This document shows, piece by piece, positions 26,592-35,235 of a DNA stretch of 64,000 nt (position 1 is its first letter; every line of letters begins with the position of its first letter). The translations under genes were made by a program, and so were the position numbers. The notes under the pieces were generated by a model, which did not search any database, was not told the DNA's origin, and saw only the letters and a list, made by a program, of their open reading frames with translations. The stretch comes from DASQYE01 sp035940775 (lineage in GTDB: Bacteria; Acidobacteriota; Blastocatellia; Pyrinomonadales; Pyrinomonadaceae), in NCBI GenBank assembly GCA_035940775.1, contig DASZEN010000058.1, positions 104,195 to 168,194 of the forward strand, written 5' to 3'.

Positions 26592-27506
26592 ATGCCCTCT
26601 TTCAGCGTCGTCATTCCATCCTATAACCGCGCCGCGTTCATCGTCGCCACGGTTAATTCCGTGCTCGCGCAGGAGGACTGCGAGGATTTCGAGGTCATCA
26701 TCGTAGACGACGGCAGTACGGATGACACAGCCCGCGTGGTCGAGCAGAATTATGCGGGCGATGATCGGGTCAGATACATCAGGCAGGCGAATGCGGAGAG
26801 GGGCGCGGCCAGAAATCACGGTTTGAAGGAGGCGCGCGGCCGCTACGTGGTCTTCTTCGATTCAGATGATCTGATGCACAGGGATCATCTGAGCACGCTC
26901 GCGGGAATCGTCCGCGAGCGACCCGATGTTAATTTCCTGGCGACGAAGTACGACATACTGAGGGACGGCCAGTCCTATCCTTCTTCGCTCGGCGCTCTCG
27001 CGGAGGGTTTTTACGGATTAGACCTCTTCCTGCGCGGCAACCCTCTGGCCTGCAACGTCTGCGTGCGAAGAGAGAATCCGCACCTCAGCCCCTTTGAAGA
27101 GGATCGCCGCTACGCCGTCTTTGAGGATTGGATGTTCATGGTACAGAATCTGGCCTCCGACCGCCTGTACCTGAGCGAGCGCGTCACCATCTCGCTCGTG
27201 GATCACGCCAATCGCTCTATGCGCGGCGATAACAGGGAGATTATCAGGAAGAACCGACTGGCGCGCGACTGGATTACGGAGCGCGTTCCGCTCAGCGAAG
27301 ATCAACTGCGGGTTCTGGACGGATACTCGCATTACTTCTGCGCCATCCATTCCTATCTTGAGGGCGACCGCAGGAACGGCTTTCGCCATCTCTACCAGGC
27401 GGCCCGAACGATAGGCTTAAAGGCGAACGTAGCCGCGCTCTGGCTCAAGCTCGTGATTGGGCAGAAGCTCCTGCGCAGAGCTTCACGCGGGTTCAAGCGG
27501 GCATGA
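26592..27506 (+). CDS. glycosyltransferase family 2
   Basis: A 304-residue GT-A enzyme starting at ATG 26592, the position where family homology begins (FSVVIPSYNRAAFIVATVN). The donor motifs are IVDDGSTDDTA and FFDSDD (~94-99). An open frame extends far upstream inside the previous gene and is not used. It sits between a GT2 and a GT4 gene with short gaps. Confidence 0.9.
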   Translation: MPSFSVVIPSYNRAAFIVATVNSVLAQEDCEDFEVIIVDDGSTDDTARVVEQNYAGDDRVRYIRQANAERGAARNHGLKEARGRYVVFFDSDDLMHRDHLSTLAGIVRERPDVNFLATKYDILRDGQSYPSSLGALAEGFYGLDLFLRGNPLACNVCVRRENPHLSPFEEDRRYAVFEDWMFMVQNLASDRLYLSERVTISLVDHANRSMRGDNREIIRKNRLARDWITERVPLSEDQLRVLDGYSHYFCAIHSYLEGDRRNGFRHLYQAARTIGLKANVAALWLKLVIGQKLLRRASRGFKRA

Positions 27507-27537
27507 CCGGGAGAAGGCCGCGACGCGCCGGAAATCT

Positions 27538-28788
27538 ATGAAACCCCAAAACATTCTGGTCATCACCTATTGGAGCTACAGGGATGCGCTGATTCAAACC
27601 TACACCTCGCCCTACCTGAAGATCATCAGGAAGTATCTTCCCGCCGGAAGCCGTATATTCCTGGCGACGCTGGAACAGCCGCATCTGCGTATGAGCGACG
27701 AGGAGTTGCGCGCGACCCTCGAAGCCCTGAAGGCGGAGGATACGCATCTGGTTCCGTTCAGCTATACAAAGTTCGGCGCGGTGGCGATGGCGAAGTGGCT
27801 CGTCTTCCTGTGGCGACTTTTAAGGCTTTGCCGCCGCGAGCACATCACGCATATTCACGCGTGGTGCACGCCCGGCGGGGCGGTCGGCTATGTGCTTTCA
27901 AAATTGACGGGGCTGCCGTTGATCGTTGACAGCTACGAGCCGCATGCTGAGGCGATGGTGGAGAACGGGGCGTGGCCCAAAGGCGGGCTCGCTTTCAGGA
28001 TACTGTTCCTGCTGGAAAAGTTGCAGTCGAAGCGCGCGGCCTACGTCATCGCCACGACCGCCGGGATGAAAGCCTACGCGAGAGAAAAATACGGGGCCGT
28101 CTTTGAGAGGTTTTACGTCAAGCCAGCCTGCGTCAACCTGGAGCTGTTCTCGTCCGCGCAAGCGAAAAATCCGGCCCTCATGGAGCAGTACGGGCTACGG
28201 GGCAAGCTCGTTTGCGTTTACGCCGGAAAGATCGGCGGCATCTATCTTGAGAGGGAGATTTTCGATTTCTTCGCGGTCGCGAGCCGCTACTGGGGAGATC
28301 GTTTCCGCGCGCTTCTGCTCACGGACGCCGCGCCGGAGCGCGTTAATGAGCTGGCGGCGGCCAGCGGCCTCGACCCCTCGGCGGTGAAGACGAAGTTCGT
28401 CGCGCACGCGGACGTGCCCGCGCACATGGGCCTCGGCGATTTCGCCCTCAATCCGGTCAAGCCCGTGCCGACCAAGAGGTATTGCACGTCGATCAAAGAC
28501 GGCGAGTACTGGGCGATGGGCCTGCCCGTAGTGATTCCGCCGCGCATCTCCGATGATTCCGAAATCATCAGCCGCAGCGGCGCGGGCACAGTCCTTGAGG
28601 ATTTCAGCGCGGAAGCTTACCTGAAGGCTGTCAAGGAGATCGACGCTATGCTCAAGGCTTATTCACGCGAAGAGTTATATGATAAAGTCAGACGCGTCGC
28701 CGTCGAGCATCGGAACTTTTCCATTGCCGATAATATTTACAGAGACATCTATTCGCCGGATAAGCGTTCAGATACCGTTAGGGATTGA
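27538..28788 (+). CDS. glycosyltransferase family 4-like
   Basis: A 416-residue GT-B protein. The N-terminal half has LVITYWSYRDALIQTYTSPY and HIHAWCTPGGAVGY; the C-terminal half has VCVYAGKIGG and KDGEYWAMGLPVVIPP (~320-335), near the donor-binding loop. The start ATG 27538 matches the first strand of the fold. The stop overlaps the reading frame of the next gene. Donor and acceptor are unknown. Confidence 0.82.
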   Translation: MKPQNILVITYWSYRDALIQTYTSPYLKIIRKYLPAGSRIFLATLEQPHLRMSDEELRATLEALKAEDTHLVPFSYTKFGAVAMAKWLVFLWRLLRLCRREHITHIHAWCTPGGAVGYVLSKLTGLPLIVDSYEPHAEAMVENGAWPKGGLAFRILFLLEKLQSKRAAYVIATTAGMKAYAREKYGAVFERFYVKPACVNLELFSSAQAKNPALMEQYGLRGKLVCVYAGKIGGIYLEREIFDFFAVASRYWGDRFRALLLTDAAPERVNELAAASGLDPSAVKTKFVAHADVPAHMGLGDFALNPVKPVPTKRYCTSIKDGEYWAMGLPVVIPPRISDDSEIISRSGAGTVLEDFSAEAYLKAVKEIDAMLKAYSREELYDKVRRVAVEHRNFSIADNIYRDIYSPDKRSDTVRD

Positions 28789-28819
28789 CAAACCCCCTGG
28801 AAGGCCGAGAGGAGAGAGA

Positions 28820-28846
28820 GAGAGCACGCCTCCGGAGCGTGCTCTC
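28820..28846. repeat. 10-bp stem hairpin after a GA run
   Basis: Inverted repeat 28820-28829 / 28837-28846 with a 7-nt loop, preceded by a (GA) run (28812-28824). It lies between the stop of the GT4 gene and the proposed start of the next gene, so it may be an attenuator or processing site. Confidence 0.5.
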
Positions 28847-28868
28847 CTCCGCTTTATCGATACTCTTT

Positions 28869-29960
28869 TTGAAGGTTCTAGCTTTAGCCTCATATCCGAT
28901 CGAAGCCGCCGCGACTCGTTATCGTCTCGCACAGTTCGTCTCCCCTCTGGCCGAGCGCGGTATTACGCTCGAAGTCCATCCGTTCATTGATTCGCGCCTG
29001 TTCAGTTCGCTCTACAGGCGCTCGGCGCTCGCCTACACGGCGCTGAATCTGGCGGGCGCTACGGCGCGGCGCTTCGGCGACGTGTGGAGGGCGCGCGGCG
29101 TCGACGTGCTCTTCGTACAACGCGAGGCGATGTTATTCGGCCCGCCGCTGATCGAGTGGCTGGCGATGAGACTCGGTGATTGCCCGATGGTGCTCGATCT
29201 GGATGACGCCACATACCTGCCCTACGTGAGCCCCGTCTATGGTCGAATGGCGAGCGCGCTCAAGTGGTTCAGCAAAACGGACGACCTGATCCGTTGGGCC
29301 AGGGTGGTGACGTGCGGCAATCGCACCATCGCCAATTACGTCGAGAGCAAGGGAGTGCCGACGGCAGTGATTCCGACGGTCGTCGATACGGAGCTGTTTC
29401 GACCGCGCCCTCGTCCGCAAGGGAGCGACGTGCCGGTAGTCGGCTGGATCGGTACGCATTCGACTTATCCGTACCTGGAGACTATATTTCCCGTGTTGCA
29501 GGAGTTGGCCCGCACCCACCGCTTTCGCCTGAAAGTCGTCGGAGCGGGCCGCGACCAGGTCTCGCTGCCCGGCGTCGAGGTCGAGAATCTGAAATGGAGT
29601 CTGGAGCGCGAGGTGGAGGATTTCCAGTCCTTCGATATAGGGCTCTACCCCGTAATCCCGAGCGAGTGGGCGGCGGGCAAATCCGGCTTCAAGGCGATAC
29701 AATACATGGCCGTCGGTATACCTTACGTGGTGACGCCCGTGGGCGGCTGCGCCGAGATAGGCGAAGCGGACGTGACTCATCTGTGTGCGACCTCTTCGGA
29801 TGAGTGGCGCGTGGCGCTGGGGCGACTGCTTCGGGACGCAGATTTGCGCCGAAGGATGGGCGAGGCCGGACGCAAGCATGCTTTGCAGCACTACACCGTG
29901 CCGATACAATCCGATAAACTCGCTCGCGTGCTGAGAGAGGCAGCGCTTTCAAAAGCGTAG
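28869..29960 (+). CDS. glycosyltransferase family 4-like
   Basis: A 363-residue GT-B protein. The fold begins with KVLALASYPIEAAATRYR. MVLDLDDATYLPY (~126-138), VGWIGTHST and SGFKAIQYMAVGIPYVVTP are typical of this GT4 subgroup. I propose the TTG at 28869 because the first strand starts there. A TTG at 28785 overlapping the previous stop would add 28 low-complexity residues containing a GA run and a hairpin. Neither start has a strong Shine-Dalgarno site. Confidence 0.82.
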   Translation: MKVLALASYPIEAAATRYRLAQFVSPLAERGITLEVHPFIDSRLFSSLYRRSALAYTALNLAGATARRFGDVWRARGVDVLFVQREAMLFGPPLIEWLAMRLGDCPMVLDLDDATYLPYVSPVYGRMASALKWFSKTDDLIRWARVVTCGNRTIANYVESKGVPTAVIPTVVDTELFRPRPRPQGSDVPVVGWIGTHSTYPYLETIFPVLQELARTHRFRLKVVGAGRDQVSLPGVEVENLKWSLEREVEDFQSFDIGLYPVIPSEWAAGKSGFKAIQYMAVGIPYVVTPVGGCAEIGEADVTHLCATSSDEWRVALGRLLRDADLRRRMGEAGRKHALQHYTVPIQSDKLARVLREAALSKA

Positions 29961-29967
29961 AAGATTT

Positions 29968-31314
29968 ATGAATTCGGTTCTGGCATTCCTGGCCCTTGCC
30001 ATAGGCATCTCCATCGCCGTCCTCATTCCCAATGAGGGCCAACCGGCGCTCGTCTTCGGCATCGTGCTCGGCGCCATCACGAGCGTCATCATCTACAACA
30101 TCGGCCAGGACAGGAAATTCCTGCTCCAGATATTTATCATCGGATTCCTGTTACGGGTGATGGTCGGCGCGCTGATCTTTCGTTTCGAGCTGCAAAATTT
30201 CTTCGGCGGCGATGCCTATACGTATGACGGCTACGGGTTCCTGATGATGAGGTCGTGGCGGTACGGAACCACCTTCGCCGATGAATGGTTCAGCGCGGCG
30301 GGCGGCGGCGGCTGGGGCATGATTTATCTGGTCGGCTTTATTTACACTCTGGTCGGCCGGAATATGCTCGCCATACAATTTTTCAATGCCGTGGTCGGCG
30401 CGGCCACGGCCCCCGTCATCTTTCTGTGTGCCCATCACATCTTCCGCAATTCCAGGGTGTCGCGCGTCTCGGCATATCTGGTCGCGCTCTATCCCTCGCT
30501 GATCCTGTGGTCGTCGCAGGGGCTCAAGGATGCGCCGGTCATCTTTCTGCTGGCCCTCGCGATGCTCGCCATATTAAAGCTCGGAGAGAAGCTGAGCGTT
30601 AAGTACTTTCTAATCCTGATCGTGGCGCTGTTGGGCATCCTGACCATGCGTTTCTATGTCTTCTATATGCTGGTGGCGGCCATCGGCGGCGCTTTCGCCA
30701 TCGGGACGCGGGCCTTTTCGGCGCAGAGTCTGCTCCGGCAATTCGTCATCATCATCGGCATCGGCCTGACGCTCACCTATCTGGGTGTGTCGCAGACGGC
30801 GAGCGTGCAATTCGAGAGCTTCGCCAATCTTGAGGCCGTGCAGAACAGCCGCGCCACGCAATCGCGGCTCGCGAACTCCGGCTTTGCCAACGATGTCGAC
30901 GTGTCAACCACTTCCGGGGCGCTCACGGCGATCCCGCTCGGGCTGACCTATCTGCTTTTCGCGCCGTTTCCGTGGCAGCTATTCAATCTGCGCCAGAGCA
31001 TCACGCTGCCGGAGATGATCGTCTGGTGGGGAGCATTTCCCATATTCGTACTCGGATTATGGTTCGCCATTAAGTACAGGTTGCGACAGGTGCTGCCGAT
31101 CCTGCTCTTCACCCTCATGCTCACGCTCGCTTACGCCCTGGTACAGGGTAACGTCGGGACTGCCTATCGCCAGCGCTCGCAGCTTCTCGTCTTCTATTTT
31201 ATTTTTGTCGCCGTCGGCATGGCCCTGCTCGGAGAGGTCAGGGAAGCGCAGCGGCAACATGCCCTGGAGCAGAAGGAGGCGATACTGGCCCGGCGGTCGC
31301 CGCAGAAACTTTGA
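29968..31314 (+). CDS. GT-C type polytopic membrane protein
   Basis: A 448-residue protein with roughly ten membrane segments. The first large loop carries GGDAYTYDGYGF (~74-85), resembling the acidic catalytic loop of GT39/GT83 enzymes. YPSLILWSSQGLKDAPVIF (~173-191) resembles WPSLLLHTTQLLRDP in the gene at 32367. It may use polyprenyl-linked sugars to decorate or polymerise the glycan. A polymerase role is also possible. It starts 7 bp after the GT4 gene. Confidence 0.6.
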   Translation: MNSVLAFLALAIGISIAVLIPNEGQPALVFGIVLGAITSVIIYNIGQDRKFLLQIFIIGFLLRVMVGALIFRFELQNFFGGDAYTYDGYGFLMMRSWRYGTTFADEWFSAAGGGGWGMIYLVGFIYTLVGRNMLAIQFFNAVVGAATAPVIFLCAHHIFRNSRVSRVSAYLVALYPSLILWSSQGLKDAPVIFLLALAMLAILKLGEKLSVKYFLILIVALLGILTMRFYVFYMLVAAIGGAFAIGTRAFSAQSLLRQFVIIIGIGLTLTYLGVSQTASVQFESFANLEAVQNSRATQSRLANSGFANDVDVSTTSGALTAIPLGLTYLLFAPFPWQLFNLRQSITLPEMIVWWGAFPIFVLGLWFAIKYRLRQVLPILLFTLMLTLAYALVQGNVGTAYRQRSQLLVFYFIFVAVGMALLGEVREAQRQHALEQKEAILARRSPQKL

Positions 31315-31433
31315 ACCGCGCACCTTAAACCGCCACAGACAGAGAGTGTGAGACGCTATGCAAGGTCAGCCTTTTTGAGAGACAAAACCCCTTTTCATAC
31401 GAGCGAGCAGCAATCAATCATCGAAGATAAACG

Positions 31434-32363
31434 GTGGGAGCCGACCAGTTGACGGATAAAGATATGTATCGCTGGGTAGAGCAGTCGTGCCCGGTTTGCG
31501 AAGCGCCTCCGACAAAGTTGATCGGGCGGCGCGGTGGCCGCGCGCACCGCGAGGGGCTCGGCATCGTTTGTGATATATGGCGGTGCGCGCGTTGCGGGCT
31601 TGTGTTCCCAAACCCGATGCCGGTTCCGTTGGGCGGCCCCGACCAACACTACGGCGTGGATGCCGATAGCTATTTCGAGCAACACGACACGGGCGATAAG
31701 GTCGCGTCGGCTCTGGGATTTCTCAGACAGGCCGAGTTGCTGACGGGCGCGAAGGGAAGACTGCTCGACATCGGGGCGGGAAGGGGAGAGTTGCTGCGAA
31801 CGGCCCGCCGCGAGGGTTGGGAAGCGGTCGGCATTGAGACCTCTTCGACGTTTGCGGCCCACGCGGCCCGCTATTCGGGAGCCGAGATCAGACAGCAGAC
31901 TCTGGAGGAATGCGGGTTCGATGCGAATAGTTTTGATGTGGTTATCCTGGCGGCGGTGCTCGAACATCTATACAACCCGGACGAGATCATCAAAGAGGTA
32001 TCGCGTATCTTAAGGCCGGGCGGCGCACTATTCGTAGACGTGCCGAACGAAGAAGGGCTCTACTTTCGCATCGGCAATCTCTACCAGAAGCTGAGGCGGC
32101 GAGACTGGGTCGTGAACCTTTCTCCGACCTTCTCTCCGTTCCACGTCTTCGGGTTCGGCCCAAAGTCCCTGCGCGCTCTGCTCGCCAAACACGGTCTTCA
32201 CCCTAAGCTCTGGCGTCTCTACAGCGTCAGAACCTCCGTCCCGGCGAAGGGCGGGCTGACAAGTTTTTTGGAGCGCCAGGCATCCGAGGTGGTTCTGGCC
32301 GTAAGCCGTCTCGGCAATCTCGGCACGTTCATAGAAACCTGGGCCATCAAATCAAAGGACTGA
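31434..32363 (+). CDS. SAM-dependent methyltransferase with N-terminal zinc ribbon
   Basis: A 309-residue protein. Residues 19-58 hold CPVC and CARCG, a likely zinc ribbon; the SAM motif is LLDIGAGRGELL (~110-121) and LEHLYNPDEI and LRPGGALFVDVP follow. The layout matches methyltransferases of the UbiG type common in glycan loci. The listed GTG start is uncertain; an ATG at 31464 is the alternative. Its stop lies 3 bp from the stop of the convergent gene. Confidence 0.85.
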   Translation: MGADQLTDKDMYRWVEQSCPVCEAPPTKLIGRRGGRAHREGLGIVCDIWRCARCGLVFPNPMPVPLGGPDQHYGVDADSYFEQHDTGDKVASALGFLRQAELLTGAKGRLLDIGAGRGELLRTARREGWEAVGIETSSTFAAHAARYSGAEIRQQTLEECGFDANSFDVVILAAVLEHLYNPDEIIKEVSRILRPGGALFVDVPNEEGLYFRIGNLYQKLRRRDWVVNLSPTFSPFHVFGFGPKSLRALLAKHGLHPKLWRLYSVRTSVPAKGGLTSFLERQASEVVLAVSRLGNLGTFIETWAIKSKD

Positions 32364-32366
32364 GGC

Positions 32367-33800
32367 TTACGCGCTCGCTTGAGCGGACGCCTTTGCGCGT
32401 TCACGGCGCTTCGCGTCCCACCATGATAGAACCTCAAGAGCGCCTCCCGAGCCCAGGATTACGAGCAGGATTGCGAAGACGTACCGCAGGCGAAAGAGCA
32501 CGCCCATGTTAACCGCCACGAGGCCGAGCGCGATGATTCCGGTGAGGGCAACTACGGCTATGAACCAGACAGGCAGACGACGCCGACCACTCCATAGCCC
32601 CACCACGGCCAGCGCCTCCACCACGTACATCCCCACCATCTCCACCCCGCTCAGTATTCTTCCGGAGCGACCGACCATGCTACCTGAAGTAATCCACATG
32701 CTCGGGTAAGGAGCGAGGAAGCCGTGCGCTACTGCTCGCGGCAGATAATTGAGCAGGTCTCGGAGGCTGCTCAAGCGGACACATGCATCCATGTTCGAGC
32801 CCGCGTCGGCGTAGAACATCGTATACCTCCAACGCAACTGGCCGAGTTGTAGAACCGCCGCGTCAGCCCTCGCCATCAGTCGCGCCCACAGGCCCGATTG
32901 CGCCGTCAGAGGCGGGGCGCTCGCCGCCCCCGGCATCTCATCGGGACAGGGCGGTGTGGGCGGCAACTCCACGGCCTCCGGAATGTTGAGGTGAGCGTCC
33001 GGCAGCATAAACGTGCCGACCACGGTCGGGATGCCACCCAACATCAAGAGCAGCAATGCTGCGCTCAAAAGATTTCCGGTCAGCCATCCTCTTTCACGTA
33101 GCTGCCTCGCGATCAGCAGAACAGCTCCCGTCAACGTGAACAGAATAAGTATCTCCCACATGTTGTATCTGGTCACCCACACCACGGCGCTCGCGGCCCC
33201 GGCGGCCAGAGCACTGAGCAATCCCTGGCCGAGCGTGTGACGCCTCGTCAACCACCTCGTCCCGACGAGCACGATAAGGAGCGTGGCGGCGATAAGGAGC
33301 GGGTCACGAAGCAACTGCGTCGTGTGCAACAACAGCGAAGGCCAACAGGCCACCACTAGGGCCGCCACAATCGCCGCCCGCCGCTCCATCACCTCCAAGC
33401 CTGTCTTGTAGACCAGCACTATGATCGACACGTAATAGAAGAGATTCAGAGGCTCGACGCTCAGCATCGAAAAGCCGAAGACGGGACTCAGGAGTGCGAA
33501 CGAGAGCGAGTAGAGTTTGACGTGGAGGGGAAAGGGAGCCGAGAGCCAGTCTTGAAGGTTGCCGCCTGCGAGGGCTGAGACCAACTCTATGGATTTCCTG
33601 CGGTAAGTGAAACTGTCGAGCGCGAGGGCGCGGCTGATGCCGTTACGGTCGAAGATATGCGGCGGCAGGTCGAAACGCCCCGTCAGGTTAATCAACACGG
33701 TCACGGACAGATGCAGGATTGCCGCCGCCGCTAAAAGATAAGCGGAGCGCGTGCGCTCAGCCCGCCCTGCAAATCGTTTGCGCCAGTTCTGCTGTGGCAT
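32367..33800 (-). CDS. GT-C type polytopic membrane protein
   Basis: A 477-residue protein with about ten hydrophobic segments and a basic C-terminus. ALDSFTYRRKS (~59-69) in the first large loop and WPSLLLHTTQLLRDP (~163-177) align with motifs of the gene at 29968, so the two are probably related GT39-like enzymes. It is followed on the same strand by nothing obvious and preceded by an SGNH hydrolase, with which it may be cotranscribed (55-bp gap). Confidence 0.55.
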   Translation of the reverse strand: MPQQNWRKRFAGRAERTRSAYLLAAAAILHLSVTVLINLTGRFDLPPHIFDRNGISRALALDSFTYRRKSIELVSALAGGNLQDWLSAPFPLHVKLYSLSFALLSPVFGFSMLSVEPLNLFYYVSIIVLVYKTGLEVMERRAAIVAALVVACWPSLLLHTTQLLRDPLLIAATLLIVLVGTRWLTRRHTLGQGLLSALAAGAASAVVWVTRYNMWEILILFTLTGAVLLIARQLRERGWLTGNLLSAALLLLMLGGIPTVVGTFMLPDAHLNIPEAVELPPTPPCPDEMPGAASAPPLTAQSGLWARLMARADAAVLQLGQLRWRYTMFYADAGSNMDACVRLSSLRDLLNYLPRAVAHGFLAPYPSMWITSGSMVGRSGRILSGVEMVGMYVVEALAVVGLWSGRRRLPVWFIAVVALTGIIALGLVAVNMGVLFRLRYVFAILLVILGSGGALEVLSWWDAKRRERAKASAQASA

Positions 33801-33855
33801 ATCTTCGTGTCCGCTTAGCGCTTGAAGATCAGTTTAGCGTTTGAAAGCTCAGTCC

Positions 33856-35136
33856 TCACCTGGCCCATTCGCAGAGTTTTTGCGAGATCATCTCGCCCGC
33901 CACTCGATGGCCCGTTTCATTCCAATGACCGCTGCCCGGATTTTGACCGAACCCATGCAGGAAAACCTTGTGCTGTTCGGCATAAGCCTGTAGCGACGGA
34001 GCCAGATTCAATACCTCGAACCCGGCGCGCTCGCCTAGAGCCTTGATACGGCGATCCGGATAAAACAGATCGCTTACCCCGAGACGTTTCATAAGCTCCT
34101 GACGGGCCGAGGCATTCGGATGAACCTGACCGCCGCTGCTCAGCGTGACGACCACAAACTTAGCTCCCCTCTGGGCCACCTCGTCGCGCATCAGTACGAT
34201 CAACTCTTCGGTCACCTGCCATGCGTCCTTCCAGGCGGCGTCTGTTGGCTCGCTGTAGATCAGCTCCGACTGGCCCACCTCTAACCCGGCGGGCGAAACC
34301 TCGGGCGCGCGCCCGGCCGCCGCCCTGTAATTCGACAGGGCATGGTAAGCCTGAAAAGCCGCCTGTGCGACCCGCGAATAGTCTCGCACCCGCCGCAACA
34401 ATCTATTGAGGGCGGATTGCCGCAGCCGAAACGTTCGAGAGTTGAGGTAGGAGTCGTCGAGCACCAGCCGACCGTCGCGGTGAACGAAGTATGGAATATC
34501 CTCGTCGCCCTTCAGGGCGCGCGAGTTGTCGCTGATATCATTGCCGGTCGTCAATGCGAGAAGCACTATGTCGGGGGAATAGTCCCAGACCTTTTGACGC
34601 AGGGTGATTAGCTCCAACGTAGTCCCGTAGCCGGAGACTCCGAAGTTAATCACCTCCACGTTCTGCCCCTTCGTCGCCGCCCTGCACTCCCGAAGCCTGC
34701 CCTCCATCACCGCCCAGAAGGTTTTCTCCAACGGAACCTGTAGGGCTTCGGCGTATGAGTCTCCGAGCACGGCTATGCGAAGCGTCTGCGGGGGCTTCGC
34801 CTTTGTGTGTTCGCGGTCGCGCAGGCCCTCGCTATTAATGCGTATGTAGGCTTCGCCCTCGTTGCGCCACCACCCTTGTGCGCCCGGCTTGAGCGCCACG
34901 CCTCGCTGCCGGTCGGTCGTATAGAGATTCGGGTAGGAGTAGCCCGCAAGACGCAGGGCCGCTTCCACGATCAGCAGTCCGGCCATGACCCCTCCGGCGA
35001 CGAGCAGAAGGTTAATGGCCCAACGCCTCTTGATGCGTCCGTTACTCAAAAGATTTATGAAGATGGGCCGCCGCCGCCGCTGTCGAAGAGCGCGCCGCCC
35101 GTCATCTGCTCCCGGCTTCGTAGCGAGAGCCCGCAC
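33856..35136 (-). CDS. membrane-anchored SGNH/GDSL hydrolase-like protein
   Basis: A protein of up to 426 residues. A single membrane helix (WAINLLLVAGGVMAGLLIVE, ~39-58) precedes an extracytoplasmic SGNH domain. The Ser block is VLGDSYAEA (~125-133) and the C-terminal block is HWNETGH (~412-418), giving the Ser-His pair. AlgX/AlgJ-like and PatB-like relatives move or remove O-acetyl groups on surface glycans. The GTG start at 35136 gives an Arg-rich leader; a TTG at 35049 (397 residues) is equally possible. Confidence 0.78.
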   Translation of the reverse strand: MRALATKPGADDGRRALRQRRRRPIFINLLSNGRIKRRWAINLLLVAGGVMAGLLIVEAALRLAGYSYPNLYTTDRQRGVALKPGAQGWWRNEGEAYIRINSEGLRDREHTKAKPPQTLRIAVLGDSYAEALQVPLEKTFWAVMEGRLRECRAATKGQNVEVINFGVSGYGTTLELITLRQKVWDYSPDIVLLALTTGNDISDNSRALKGDEDIPYFVHRDGRLVLDDSYLNSRTFRLRQSALNRLLRRVRDYSRVAQAAFQAYHALSNYRAAAGRAPEVSPAGLEVGQSELIYSEPTDAAWKDAWQVTEELIVLMRDEVAQRGAKFVVVTLSSGGQVHPNASARQELMKRLGVSDLFYPDRRIKALGERAGFEVLNLAPSLQAYAEQHKVFLHGFGQNPGSGHWNETGHRVAGEMISQKLCEWAR

Positions 35137-35175
35137 CTACCCGCGCGCGCGCGCGTTCGTGCGTGCAGCCTCCTC

Positions 35176-35191
35176 GCGCCGGGCCCGGCGC
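35176..35191. repeat. 16-bp perfect palindrome
   Basis: GCGCCGGGCCCGGCGC lies between asnB-2 and the SGNH gene next to a run of CG dinucleotides. It could form a terminator stem for the minus-strand asnB transcript, though no T-run follows. Confidence 0.4.
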
Positions 35192-35235
35192 TACAGACTT
35201 TTAAATCCGCACTTTTCGGCCGATGATGTTCGGAG

